64,000 bases of DNA from the NCBI GenBank assembly GCA_035610835.1, contig CM069447.1, positions 56,985,048-57,049,047 on the forward strand. The letters are read 5' to 3'. The translations under genes and the position numbers were made by a program. Each line of letters opens with the position of its first letter. Within the stretch, counting starts at the first letter, position 1. The stretch is from Ophiura sarsii. Lineage: Eukaryota; Echinodermata; Ophiuroidea; Amphilepidida; Ophiuridae. This document shows, piece after piece, positions 45,143 through 62,159 of the stretch. A model generated the notes under the pieces. The model was given only the letters and a program-made list of their open reading frames with translations. It had not been told where the DNA came from and did no database searches.

Positions 45143-46237
45143 ATGGAAGATATGAGCATAATAGCTGATACATCAGATTTGTATGGCAACAACATACACA
45201 ACTGTACTCAAAACAACACGATATTTGTGTCGTCAGAAAACGAAGCCTTGTCGTTGATATACTCAACCAATCAACAGCTGTTTGTCTTCCTGTGGTTTCC
45301 CGCCATTTTGACATTTGGCATCGTGACAAATGTCACATTCCTTCTGTTTGTCTGGCGCGTTCGTAACATGCGAAATGTGACGAATTTCTACCTGGCAAAT
45401 CTGGCGTGTGCCGATTTGGGGTTTGTTATCTTCTACGTTGCAGAAACACTTGTATTATTCGTGTCCTCGTCCATCAAAGCGTCGGTGCCGTATCATTCAA
45501 ACGTCGGTTGTATCGTGCCGACATTCCTTCAGCACTCGGCACACTTTGCATCCATTGCATTCGTTACTCTGGTAAGCGTAGAGAGATACTTAGCAATATG
45601 CTATCCCATATTGCATCGTTTAGTGAGCAGTAGACAACGCATAGCATCGCAGACGACTATCGTATGGTTACTCTCGGTAGTTTTGGCGGGAATTTGCACC
45701 CCGATATTCAGCGCTTTAGACCATTCATGCATCGACTGGCCAGATTCATACACATTCGCCAATCTACCGGTTGTCATCAGAAGTTGTAGCTCAATTTCAC
45801 CAATTTTCGACGTAGTTGTGCCTGTTCTGAAACTATCGACGTTCATTTTTACTTTTCTTGTAAACACATTCATGTATACTAAAATAATTTTGCGATTGAG
45901 AAAACGTCAAGTTGCACCAAATAGCAATGCTACTGGCATACAGCGGGAAAACATAGCGAACAGATTGGACAGTGGAGCACAGAGAGTAGCCAGAATGTTG
46001 ATCGTAAATGGGATGGTATTCTTTATTTGTTTGTTGCCATATCGAATTGTTGATCTCCAACAGTTGTTAAAACACATCAATTTGAAATATTCGGGTCAAT
46101 TACTGCGCACGCTCTCCGTCTGGTTGATTTGCGTTAATTCAACGATTAATCCTTTAGTGTATGGCGCCACTAATCCTCGTTACAGACACGAGTTTATGAT
46201 ATTAATCCGGGAGATAATATGCTCACGTAATCCCTGA
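45143..46237 (+). CDS. rhodopsin-class (class A) GPCR, peptide-receptor-like, intronless
   Basis: Single 364-residue frame with seven hydrophobic spans, acting at the plasma membrane. N-glycosylation sequons NCT and NNT lie at 20-26. TM2 has LANLACAD (D91 = 2.50). C123 in TM3 pairs with C196 in loop 2. ERYLAICYP (E147-R148-Y149) replaces DRY. TM4 carries W175. TM6 has FFICLLPYR, and TM7 NSTINPLVY (336-340) followed by GATNPRYRHEF. The TM6 pattern C-L-L-P lacks the usual toggle-switch Trp (6.48), replaced by Leu297. The overall look fits neuropeptide receptors (TRH/galanin/kisspeptin-like), but the ligand cannot be assigned. The short C-tail ends in CSRNP. The start at 45143 is the first ATG in frame; a complete gene in one exon suggests retroposed ancestry or an intronless family. 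Confidence 0.85.
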   Translation: MEDMSIIADTSDLYGNNIHNCTQNNTIFVSSENEALSLIYSTNQQLFVFLWFPAILTFGIVTNVTFLLFVWRVRNMRNVTNFYLANLACADLGFVIFYVAETLVLFVSSSIKASVPYHSNVGCIVPTFLQHSAHFASIAFVTLVSVERYLAICYPILHRLVSSRQRIASQTTIVWLLSVVLAGICTPIFSALDHSCIDWPDSYTFANLPVVIRSCSSISPIFDVVVPVLKLSTFIFTFLVNTFMYTKIILRLRKRQVAPNSNATGIQRENIANRLDSGAQRVARMLIVNGMVFFICLLPYRIVDLQQLLKHINLKYSGQLLRTLSVWLICVNSTINPLVYGATNPRYRHEFMILIREIICSRNP

Positions 46238-46376
46238 ACAATCCGACCAAAAGAGATCTATGATTTGGATTTGCTGCCATTTTGGAGAAAACGCTAAACT
46301 CTATTCAATCAAGTAGGGTGCACTGAAAATGCATATATCTTTATGTGCATTGTAACACTTTAAAAGTGAGAGTATA

Positions 46377-46963
46377 CAGGGCGTGTACAATATAAAATGT
46401 GTATACGAAATAGTATCACGTTTTGTAATCTTTAATGTCTCAAAGAAATCTTTTTTATCCATTTTGGACCTTCTGTTATCAAATTAAGACAAATCTACTC
46501 AGATATGTCAAAATCAGCTTTTGGCACTTTTCATATTCAGAGAATTCTTTCATTATATTATAGAATTATGGTCAGTCAGTGTGTAATTGAACATAATAAA
46601 TCAAATCAATAATAAACTACCTACTAAATGCTCAATTTCAGCGGAAAAACAAATTTCCATCCATATTATCCACGACGAACCTAAAAAAATGCGAACATTA
46701 TATGTATTTTAAACAATAAATTGGAATCTGAAAAGCAGTTTTATCGATTGAAAATCCAATTCCTTTTTAAAGGTGGAACTCGCACTATCTGACTATTGTT
46801 GCTTAATTAATCATGGGGTGAACATTTAAAGGTATGAAGTATATTTTGTTAGCGGACTAATAGGGGTTTACCAACAGTGCATTGTTTTTAAAACAAACAC
46901 ATATGTACATTGTATCTTATTATTATTTTGTCCCTCATGAGATACTTTTTTTGACACGTCCTG
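46377..46963. mobile_element. uninterrupted copy of the 4931-7655 element
   Basis: The left end TACAGGGCGTGTAC and right end TTTGACACGTCCTG are roughly inverted. The interior matches both flanks of the LINE at 5206-7200 in order. The left TA is present; the right reads CA. Confidence 0.6.
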
Positions 46964-46969
46964 CACCAC

Positions 46970-47700
46970 TACTACGTACAAGTGTCATGGGTTCGAACCG
47001 CGTTGCAAACAACTGTGTTCTTTCTAAACTGCATTTAGCAGCTAATCCAACACACACGCCAGGCGTAATGAATGTCGTATGCATGCATTTACGCAGCAGG
47101 CGTTCGGGTAACAACTGCCAACAGAATATAAACGTATGGTGGTCTGTATCTGGGGTCAAGGGCGTATCCATGACTGTTTTGATTTGGGCCAACAAATAAT
47201 GTATCCTTGCGAGCGGAGTGAGTGAAGCGAGTTCAGCGACCAGCGGGTGGAGTCCAGGGGTCAGCCTTAGGGCCCCTGGGGTGAAGCTCCTGTAAGTTCA
47301 TGGGTTTTCGGCATTTTAATGCAAAGATTCAGCATTCTGAAGCAAGACAATTAGGGTGGTTCGAAATCCATTTTAATGTTGAAACTGCATGATACAAATG
47401 TGCCTTCGAAAATTGTGATTTTTAACACTACGCCTCAACATAATATTTATACTATTTGGTGTGGTTAGAGAGCCATTATAATGTTGAAACCTGCAGCTGC
47501 GCGTACGCATTCCGGTTGTATTTGCAAACGATGTAGAAGGGCTATTTCCTGTTTTATCAACCTTGGGCAGTTCGCCAAGACCCCCATTTCAAAGATGCCA
47601 TCAGTTCCATAAGACCCACAATTCAGGTTGTGTCAGTTCGGTAAGCCCCTTTTTTTCAGACTGCCCGGTCACACACCCCTACACTCTTCAAATTCGAGTA
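46970..47700. other. no gene recognised
   Basis: Includes a GAGCGGAGTGAGTGAAGCGAG-like segment near 47211 reminiscent of repeat termini. No exon can be supported. Confidence 0.35.
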
Positions 47701-47727
47701 AGGGGGGGGGGGGGGGGGGGGGGGGGT
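47701..47727 (+). repeat. poly-G run
   Basis: About 25 consecutive G directly before the palindrome array. One of several such runs in the window. Confidence 0.9.
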
Positions 47728-47731
47728 ACAT

Positions 47732-48020
47732 CCAGTATCGTTCGATACTGGTACAAAGTCAGTGTTCCAGTTTCGGACGATACTGGGAGATATAAAATGT
47801 TCCAGAACCGGGCGATACTGGAACACAATTATGGACCAGTTAATACTGGGACAAATCACACTGGTAGCATGTGTACCAATCGCCCGATATTGGTACATAA
47901 ACACGTTCCAGTATCGCTAGATACTGGAACACAATTTGGTGTTCCAGTATCGACCGATACTCGAACGGTGAAATCATACCAGTATCGAGCGATACTGGCA
48001 CAATTTTATGTTCTAGTATT
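47732..48020. repeat. array of ~20-bp palindromes CCAGTATCG-NN-CGATACTGG
   Basis: Good copies at 47732-47751, 47767-47786, 47802-47821, 47908-47927, 47944-47963 and 47979-47998. Weaker ones lie near 47836 (CCAGTTAATACTGG) and 47873-47894 (TACCAATCG/CGATATTGGTA). Spacers are short and related (AACACAATTT, TATAAAATGTT). Each copy can form a hairpin, and centre bases vary while arms are kept. Confidence 0.85.
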
Positions 48021-48433
48021 CTGGGACCTAAAGTACACTTTCTTCCAGATTGGTCACTCAGTTGGCTAATAAATAAAACTGATCTTTACACCAATTTTTG
48101 TGTTTAATGTTATTATTAACTTTATTTATAATCATGGCCTAAACCATAAATACTGCCTAAACGATACCATCGATTTACGCAAAGCAAGATTACATAGCCA
48201 ATGAATATTCCTACTTCGCACTGCCATCATATGACACACTAGTAATAACGACAGAATATCAATATCTGAGATCTGAAGTACGCTTTTCCAATTCAAACGT
48301 CCTTATATTGTTTAACATCATGTTTGATTTGCAGTTGTCATGGTTCAAAATTACGAGCGTCAGTCTCCAGCTAATGGGAGAGGAAATCTTTTTCGCCGGT
48401 TTACCATTGCATACAAAATCTATGTTCATTATA

Positions 48434-48631
48434 CACTGTTAAAACGCTGATTAAAATGTTAAACAACCACAAGTTAACCAGTGAATCGCTCAACGTTGTT
48501 TAACATTTTAAACAATATTGTTCAAAATGTTAAACAAGTTGATTACATTTTGAGCAACATTGTAAACAACGTTGAACGATTCACTGGTTAACTTATGGTT
48601 GTTTAACATTTTAACAACGCTTTTAACAGTG
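48434..48631. mobile_element. 198-bp TA-flanked palindromic MITE
   Basis: The ends CACTGTTAAAACGC and GCTTTTAACAGTG are flanked by TA (48432-48433, 48632-48633). Arms also share GTTAACCAGTGAATCG inverted. Related to the degenerate copy at 35190-35355. Confidence 0.8.
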
Positions 48632-48639
48632 TACGCAAT

Positions 48640-49360
48640 GTGACTAAATGAATCTAACTAAATCAGTTCAAAATTGGCGAGATATATTCGGGTTTTTTCT
48701 CTCCGAGCGCAAATGAAATCTAAGCGTACGCGCAAGATTATTGCCACACGCACGCACGCACCCCCACCCGCACACCCGCCGTCACTACGCGTTCACGTGC
48801 GTCTGCAACTTTCTTTTAATTCACTGTTGTAAGCATGGTAACGAGGCTTTCACAATTTTGAGTTGATAAAACTATAAACACTATTGTAGACCCCTTAGTA
48901 CCGACAGTGTCTCTTACCTGACAGGTAAGCAGCGTTTGAATTTCATTCTGTATTCCCGCCACCATTATCATATCAGTTTAGAAGATTTGTTACTGATGTT
49001 ACTGATTTGAACAAAATAATATAAAGATTAAGGGCCTCTGGGTTCTATTGTGGTATGTGAATAACCTATATCACTGTCTTCACTATTACTAAATTGGGAT
49101 GGGCAATTTTAGAACACGTGAAAAGGATAAATTGTGTTATTGCAACTCCAAGATTGTGTTGTATAAATGAATGCAATAGGAGCAGCATGTAACAACAGCC
49201 GACAAGTTCATCCTTTTGATGTGATTGGACACAATTTTGTTTACATTTTTATGCATTCTCTGATTTAAAATTACGTGTCAGTAAATGTTATTGGTGATTT
49301 TATCATGCGGGTCACTCGATAATAATATTCGCATTCCCGCATGTAGGCATTAATAAAATA
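48640..49360. other. intergenic, no gene recognised
   Basis: 48655-48810 is a diverged relative of the tandem unit at 22164-23820. The rest is unassigned DNA before the 3' end of the minus-strand gene. Confidence 0.4.
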
Positions 49361-49362
49361 TC

Positions 49363-49368
49363 TTTATT
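49363..49368 (-). terminator. AATAAA poly(A) signal of the phenoloxidase-like gene
   Basis: TTTATT on the plus strand, 7 bases past the stop codon on the minus strand. Very close to the stop, which would imply an extremely short 3' UTR; a more distal site is possible. Confidence 0.45.
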
Positions 49369-49375
49369 TTAGAGT

Positions 49376-54673
<5,298 letters not shown>

Positions 54674-54710
54674 CGTCGTTTACTGGTGATAGATCAATCA
54701 CGTACACTGA

Positions 54711-55657
54711 ACTTCTTGACAATGATTTGCAGGCAGAGTGTAGTTATTCAGCGGTTTTATAATATGATTCTGCATAAAATCTTTGTACCAGCAATAATGA
54801 TAAATAGATACAATCATTCAAAACAAAGTTATTTTAATTGATCAATAGCTGATTCAGTCAAGTGTTTCCATATTGTGTCTCGCTCAGTTTGTCATAATCC
54901 AATACTCTAGGCGCCAATGTAAATTTACGTTTATCCTTCTTATATTATGTATAACTGAACTCCTTGACAATGATTTGCAGGCAGAGTGTAGTTATTCAGC
55001 AGTTTTATAATATGATTCTGCATAAAATCTTTGTACCAGCAATAATGATAATTCATACACTCTATGTAGTGTTGAACCAATCAGGAAGCAGGAATTACAA
55101 ATACGCGGAGTGTATTGAAAGTGTCCACTGCACTCCGCGTGTGCGCCGTTCAAATCACGCAGTGCGCGTTTTGTTTTGATTCGTTGTTCAAGATTCGCGG
55201 GTTCGCCAATTTTCACTGCGGGTGTTAGCAAACTTGTTAAAGTGTTTTTAGTAGTTTTACATAGATCAAAATTATGCTTAAATTGTGAATTTTTATTTGT
55301 ATAGTGTCGTGTATGAATTAGGTCAATGCATGCGTATGTTTTGTTTCTCGAAAAATTAGACAAATCAATGCACTTGCGCAAATGTTGATATGCTCACAAT
55401 AGCACTCCCCCTTCGGGGTCGTGCCATTATTCACATCAACATCAGCGCGCGTGCATTGATTTGTCTAATTTCTCTCGAAACAACACATACGCATTTATTG
55501 ACCTATAAATGGACGATTATTCAAAACAAAGTTATTTTAGAACTAATTGATTCAATAGCTGATTCACTCAAGTGTTTCCATATTGTGTCTCGCTCAGTTT
55601 GTCATAATCCAATACTCTAGGCGCCAATGTAAATTTACGTTTATCCTTCTTATATTA
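54711..55657. repeat. tandemly duplicated promoter segment of the phenoloxidase-like gene
   Basis: The ~245-bp unit at 54711-54956 is repeated from 54957. Both share CTTGACAATGATTTGCAGG at the start and ACTCTAGGCGCCAATGTAAA at the end. The second copy is split by an insertion at about 55053-55509, which itself contains an inverted pair (near 55325-55375 and 55450-55495). Confidence 0.85.
54755..54761 (-). promoter_or_regulatory. TATA box of the phenoloxidase-like gene
   Basis: TATAAAA on the minus strand, about 85 bases before the ATG. It predicts a start of transcription near 54730 and a short 5' UTR. The duplicated copy has the same TATAAAA at 55003-55009. Confidence 0.6.
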
Positions 55658-55974
55658 TCTTTACCATAAAGTCAAAGTAATATTTTGCATTTAAATCACA
55701 CATAACCAACTTTATTCATAACTTTACGAAAAAGCAAGTATGGTGCGTTGACCTTTTAAAACCTCTTGACTCAAGATTTTTTCACTCTTTGCGCCACACT
55801 TTGTGCTACAATCCTTGTTACCGACAGTGATGCCTGACTTTGGTACCAATACTTACACGCCAACGAGCCACCTAGGTATCTGGATGAATGGGTCTGTAGT
55901 GATTGCGGTATAAAGGGTGTGACTAGCTGTGAAGATTAAATGTCTTTTGCTGATTAGCTGTGAGTCTTACACAT

Positions 55975-56219
55975 TTTCACTGCGTAATCACACACAAATC
56001 AATAATATCCCATAGAAAACCATTTCTAGTGCAACTTTGCTGTTGTTATGCGCGGTCATTAAAATCGTCATAACTGTAAGAGTATCCATTCGATTTTTTG
56101 AATGAGGTATCAAACTGCGGAGAAGAAACTTGCATATTAAATGTATATCTCAGATTTTTGGTACCGATTATCTATTTTGAATTAGCCAACATCAAAGCAC
56201 CTGGACTTTTTGTGCTAGG
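55975..56219. mobile_element. second copy of the 9101-9396 element, reversed
   Basis: Shares CCCATAGAAAACCATTTCTA, GCAACTTTGCTGTTGTTATG and the end AAAGCACCTGGACTTTTTGT with the other copy. The opposite end is eroded. Confidence 0.6.
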
Positions 56220-56229
56220 TGTACATGGC

Positions 56230-58300
56230 GTGCCTGGATTATTATAGGGTCCCTTTATTATTATTATGGCCATATGGAATATCTCGATTATTAAGAGCAC
56301 CCTGGCACCAATATCAGTATTAAGGGCAGCTGAAATACATGTAGTATCAAGGACATACTCTTGCTGCTTTAGTATAGCCTCTTACGTTTTGATATGACTA
56401 ACCGCCCGCTATGATAGCTTCGGCACCTGCGCCTAACTGGATAGTATAATACGGGCAAAATGGGTATGGATATAATGGCAAAAACGGTACCTGGATTATT
56501 GGGTATCTTGATTATTATGGCCACCTGTGATTAAAGGTATAGATCAGTCGGGATTACAATTGATTTTGTCAATCCCGGAAGTATTCAATAATCACCCAAA
56601 AAAAATGCACAAAAATGTACTATTGGGGAACTCTTTTTATAAAAGGTTAAAGTTGGGACCGTGTGTGGAACAATACCAAAATACGATTATTGAAAGTTTC
56701 AGTCAGACCTTTTTTTCTGCTGGGACATCAGCCATCAAATTATATTCATACCTTGCTATTCATAGAGATTTTACTACCTCAATAGAGCACAATACAATTT
56801 TTAGTTATATGTCATGTCAATAAACTAGTTGAGGTTAAATCCGTTGTTGAGAAATGGTAAAGTTAGGTTATTTTCTGTTCTCAATTTGACATAGGGCCTA
56901 ATACATGTCATACATAGTTCAATCGACAAACCATTATCGTACTATTTTAGAATAAATATGAAAATGTCCAAGGTAAAAATCTAATGAAAATTAGGAAAAA
57001 TGTTAAGTATGACATTACTTAACACCGTAAAATCAAACCATTAGCTCGGCAACGCTGCATCATCATTAATCAAAGGATATCACATAGGATTCACATGTTC
57101 TGCAAATATCTTCTGTATGCATCGTGATACTCTATAGTATGATTACTTGTGTCTGAATGTAAGCCCAACGCAAAATATAGCATATTATCATGATTCTGTA
57201 AATTTAAATACTGTATTGCAAGTTGTCAGATTTTAATTGACATAATAATTGCACGTTATTTGCTTTAAAGCAGGTTGATATTGATATATTTCATTTCTCT
57301 GCATGAAATTACAAAACTAAAATATGTTTCACACATCAACGTTTGCAATAGCATCAACATTCTTTGCGTTTTTTTAAAATGGCACCAAAATGAAAAGAAA
57401 GGGTATTTCTAGGGTATTTCTCTGAACATGAAATGTCGTACAAACAGAACTTATCCTTGCACGTAATTAACATTCAATGAACATCTTTAACATGTCCAAA
57501 TAAACCCAAATGGCAGTTGAACTTTGTTGAAATTATAGACGAAATATCGTCTCTTTTTTAGACTTCAGACAGCAGCAAAGACAAAATTCCTGCAAATGAT
57601 ATATCATTTTGATTAAAAGGTATATGTAAGATAGTTTCCAGTATAAACCAAGTTGATTATATGAAATTAGTTTTCCGGAATTCTCATTCGATAGTTAAAT
57701 TGAAAAATAATAAAAGGACTCATTAAGAATGGTTTTTTAATTAATTAATTAATTAATTAATTAATTTATTATTATTATTTTTTTATTCATCTATATTCTA
57801 TACATAGTTATATAACATAATAACAATACCCTTCGTATGCCTATTATTTCTATATAATAACAATATATCAAACATACTGGTATCAACAAGTTACAAATAT
57901 GAACAAAAACATGACTCTACTAGCGGACAGCATGTACCAACAATTATCATTAGCATGAAGATAGATGGCCAATGATCATCAATGGCACATGACCTTCGCA
58001 GGTGAGTTGACAAACAAAGCAATATATAATATGGGCTCTCACGTACATGTGTTTTACAAGAAGAATATCAAAACCTACTATTCACTCTGTGCTATGTAGG
58101 TTTTTGCCAATCTTATGCCACATATTTTCATTAAGTATTTTAATATCTTAAAAGATACTTCGTCGCTATTCTTTCAAAACCTCGTATCTCCAGCTTTCCT
58201 CAAAATTGATTTTTGTGTGTGTGTTTATCATGATGTCAGAGACATTATTCAAATGATGATAATGTTTTTATTTGCTACAGCCAATCAGAAGGCAGAACAT
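56230..58300. other. no gene recognised
   Basis: AT-rich intergenic DNA with an (AATT)n run near 57739-57764. Open frames (for example 56527-56823) show no recognisable domain or splice context. Confidence 0.4.
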
Positions 58301-58310
58301 TTTTCAGCCC

Positions 58311-58354
58311 CTGTGTTTCAAAACCTCGTATGTATACGAGGTTTTGAAACACAG
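58311..58354. repeat. 44-bp perfect palindrome
   Basis: Two 21-bp arms (CTGTGTTTCAAAACCTCGTAT and its exact inverse) around a GT centre. The core TTTCAAAACCTCGTAT also occurs near 58171 and 58494, each followed by CTCCA. Confidence 0.9.
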
Positions 58355-58889
58355 GAGCTGACCATGTGCTGAGGGGCTACTTCCAACATTCTTGATTTTT
58401 CGCAGCAAATTTGTGGACTACAGGTGAGATTTTATTGCAAATGGTTTGAATTGATATACGGAATGATTAAATGGCGAAATAACGATATTATTCTTTCAAA
58501 ACCTCGTATCTCCAACTTTCTTTTTTTCATCCTCCTGCAATTTTGTTGTTGTTGAGATAATAGCGACGACTTATTCTCCATTTTAATTCGTATAGAAACC
58601 ATTTAAATGTATCAACGTTTTTATTATCAGTGATCTTGATATTATCTGGATCTATACAGAGTGAACGACGCCAGACTAACCATTCAATACATTTTGATTA
58701 TCTGGTTTATAACCAAGCACAATGATTTATAACGATATCTCTGGACATGGAATATTGTTAGAAATAATAAATCTTTTAAAATAAACCCAAACGCTTTTTG
58801 ACAAAGGACAGGCAATAAATGCGTGTAATACTCTTCTGACGTGTTGCCCTCAAAACAATTGGGTGAGTTTGCCTTATTCCATTTACATA

Positions 58890-59020
58890 GGGCTGATATC
58901 CAAACTCTCAGCGGTGTTACACCGGTATTACACCGATATTTGTATAGAATATCGGTGTAATACCGGTATAACATCGGTGTAATACCGGTGTAACACCGCT
59001 GTGAGTTTGGATATCAGCCC
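58890..59020. mobile_element. 131-bp hairpin MITE built of GGTGTAA-CACCGGTA units
   Basis: The ends GGGCTGATATCCAAACTC and GAGTTTGGATATCAGCCC are perfect inverted copies flanked by TA. The interior is an inverted series of TTACACCGGTAT-type units centred on GATATTTGTATAGAATATC. Confidence 0.85.
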
Positions 59021-59021
59021 T

Positions 59022-61765
59022 AAGTTTGCTTTGGTAGCGATGATTCTACATGTATTAATAATAATTTGTAATTGAATTCTGCCAATGTTCTCTCCTCTTC
59101 AAGAATAGTTTTCATAGACCAAATATCGTCCCATTTTGGTGACGTAGACAGTTCCTGTGCCCATCTGTTCTGAATTATTGGCACGACTGTAAACTTTTTA
59201 ACTACATGAACGTAAATATACCTTGATTTCCAATACATTATATTTACACTTTTTTATTTTAAGAATGTTGACTGACCCAATATTAACAGATCTGTTCTCT
59301 TGTTTGAGTTGTCAGTGAATAACATTTACTCTCATTATACGTACTGGTCGTGCCGGTGTTCTCTCTTCGTATTCAGAGGGGTAACACATGATCGTTCCAG
59401 GATCTTGAAATACCCCCCTATTTGACGGCGTTTCGCGGACAATTTTGCTAGTTTGAACTCCTTTTTCGCGCAAAAACGCGGACATTTTATAGGGATGAGT
59501 GTCACTTTTGAAACTGGACTCACGATCATTGAAATGACAATAACTCCGCCCCGCAACATCGTATCTCAACGATCGAGGTGTCAAAATACGCAGAACAAAA
59601 TTATGCACTTGGTTATTTGCTTCGATTAATACATACCTTTTCGAGCCGTTATTATATTGGATCATTTCTAAGTGTTTCGATACTTTTTGTGAGCAGTTTA
59701 TATATTATATCCCTCCCAAGGACATCAATATCATCCTCAGGCCTCAAATATCTATGAAATGTATCGTATACCGTATCATACACACAACATGCTCTTCGAT
59801 GTGTATTTCGAATTGAGAATTGTATGTACACATAGCTCGTAGTCAGAGTGTAGACACAGCACGTCGTCATATTCATGGAAAGCCATCGTGTCAATATTTC
59901 TAAAAAAACAATAAACACACCAAACTTTAAACCCTAATTCCAAGAGTTCCCCAAGCGTCACAGCTCTAGTAGGGCCTGGGTCTATGGGGCACTATTAAAA
60001 ACACGTACAGTAACTTGGATTAGGAACATCTGGGTATGTGTATTATTTAAGACATGATGTTATGATCTGAAATGTACACATGTACATGTAGTCTACTCCA
60101 GCACAGCAATCATGCGGTTATCAACTCCAAAATTATTTATAGACTTTAGAGGTTTCTTCTCTTGTCATTGTCTTCTCTTGGCTTCTCTTGTATATTAAAT
60201 TGTTGTTAACTAAATTCTGCTATAATTGTCTTTCTTCATCTAGGTATCTAACCCAATGGTCAAACATAATTAATGCCGCAAAATCAAAATAGAATTTATT
60301 TTGTCTCTAAAGCATTGTTTTCCATTATTTTATATACATGACTTTGGCCACCCTGTATATTTTAACGGAGGACGATTGGTCAATTATTCTTTTTTTGAAG
60401 GCCTATATCCTGCCTTCTTACTACTATACTTGTTTTTAATGTAATACTTTAGCAAAAACTAGTAACAATATGTGTTTTTCTTATGTTACACCCTTTATAA
60501 TCAATGCACACCCTGTATAATATCACTTGGTATTTACATATCTGGTATCCTTGTAGTGATAGGTTTCTAAATTTCTTTACTCCGTGTAGATCGGATGTAT
60601 ACAATAAAAGTTATATGGATTTTAATCAAAATTGGTGAATTTTCTCTCAATTTACAAAGTGTGGCTTTTTTACACTAACTTATGACATGACCTTTTATTT
60701 GATTCCAACCGAACAAGAGATATGCTTCATTTGAAATGAGAGCTTAACATTGAATTGGCTCGATTGCATTGATTACAAACTTGTAAGATATAGGCCTACA
60801 ATGTCCGCAGCGACATACGATGCCGGACATTAACTCGTTCATGAATATTCAAGGTTAAATTATGCGTACGAGGTTACGTGGTCAAACGAACGGGACCAAC
60901 CGGTTAAACGACGGCTTAAATTCAAAACATGATGCTGGAGTTGGTTACCCAACTCCAGCGGTTTTAGGATGAAATAATTTAGTTCCATCGTGAGATGTAT
61001 TTTCTGAGGTCTTGTAATTAAAATCCATTTTACATTGAAACCGACGGAGATTCACAATTTACAGCCATTATTGTCCAATGTCGTCTGCTGCATTACGCCT
61101 ACAATTCCTTATAACTATATCCCCAATTTACCGCGCCTTTTAGTCTAAATCAGCGGTAATAAAAATCACAGGTGGTCAGCAACTACCAGGACTGGTCTGG
61201 ATGTTGCCCACAAATCTGATCACATACGTTCCATCGTCCTGTATAATAGCTTAAGCCCATTGGGCTACATGTTAAACTAAAATCTGCTATATAATCGTAA
61301 TTTCTTTTGGAATTCGAGCTTTATATTTGACAACATCTGAAATTGCACTGGTTTTTAAACAAATTTAACTTCAAACATTGAATTTCTTAACAAAAGAACT
61401 TTGAAAAGTCGCAAGAATTGTTTAATTCAACACATTGACCGCATGCTGGGGAAACCCTGAGGCAGTCTGTCTGTCTACAATCTAGCCATATGAATTGACA
61501 CATGCGGTGACTTTCAGCTACATTGGGCTAGTTTTAAAACTAAAATCTGATCCAGGGATAATATATTGTGTCTTTTTGCTTCGAATTTTGAACTTTTGAT
61601 TTGAATAAATTTTAAACAGTACTAATGTCAATGACAAATTTAAGATAAAGTGTGAATTTCTCAACACAACAACTTTCAAAAGTAAACCTTTGGGCTTCTT
61701 TCCACCCACTAGTACCATGTTCTTCCTATCATGGACAAAACTAGGATACCACCAGGCGCGGCGGG
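59022..61765. other. no gene recognised
   Basis: The minus strand at 59312-59961 has overlapping open frames with somewhat higher GC, without recognisable domains. A short hairpin, GCTGGAGTTGG-TTAC-CCAACTCCAGC, lies at 60934-60959. The remainder is AT-rich and unassigned. Confidence 0.4.
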
Positions 61766-62153
61766 TATCGCAAGCCATGAGGTCCATAACGTATTGCGGC
61801 AACGCGTTGCTTTCGCAAACGGAATAAATCGCAATAACACAATATTTATAGTTTGAGATTGTTGGATATCCAATTTATAGTTTTAGCTTGTGCCATCCTT
61901 GTTTTTACCTCCCCGACCACCAACCCCCTGAGTGCTTTGGCATACAATTATGTTTTAATATCATTTCAACAGTGTCAAATATTGCGATTTATTCCGTTCC
62001 CAAAACAACGCGTTGCTTTGGCCAAAACAACACGTTGCTTTGGAAAACAACACGTGGTCAAAAGCCGTAATCTTATTGGCTCGCTAGGCAACGCGTTGCT
62101 TTGGGAAAGCAACGCGTTGCCGCAATACGTTATGGACCTCATGGCTTGCGATA
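61766..62153. mobile_element. inverted-repeat element rich in CAACGCGTTGC
   Basis: About 44-bp near-perfect inverted ends (TATCGCAAGCCATGAGGTCC and its inverse) with GGCGGG on both sides (61760-61765, 62154-62159). The palindromic core AACGCGTTG appears four times, with AACACGTTG variants. The duplication length (6 bp seen) does not settle the superfamily. Confidence 0.75.
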
Positions 62154-62159
62154 GGCGGG

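Noticed and set aside
47732..48020. CRISPR-like array
   Set aside because: Repeats are themselves palindromes with short, related spacers, in an animal genome with no cas genes; not a CRISPR architecture.
59312..59961. Possible two-exon minus-strand gene
   Set aside because: Overlapping open frames of about 60-117 codons with slightly higher GC, but no recognisable domain and no convincing splice joins.
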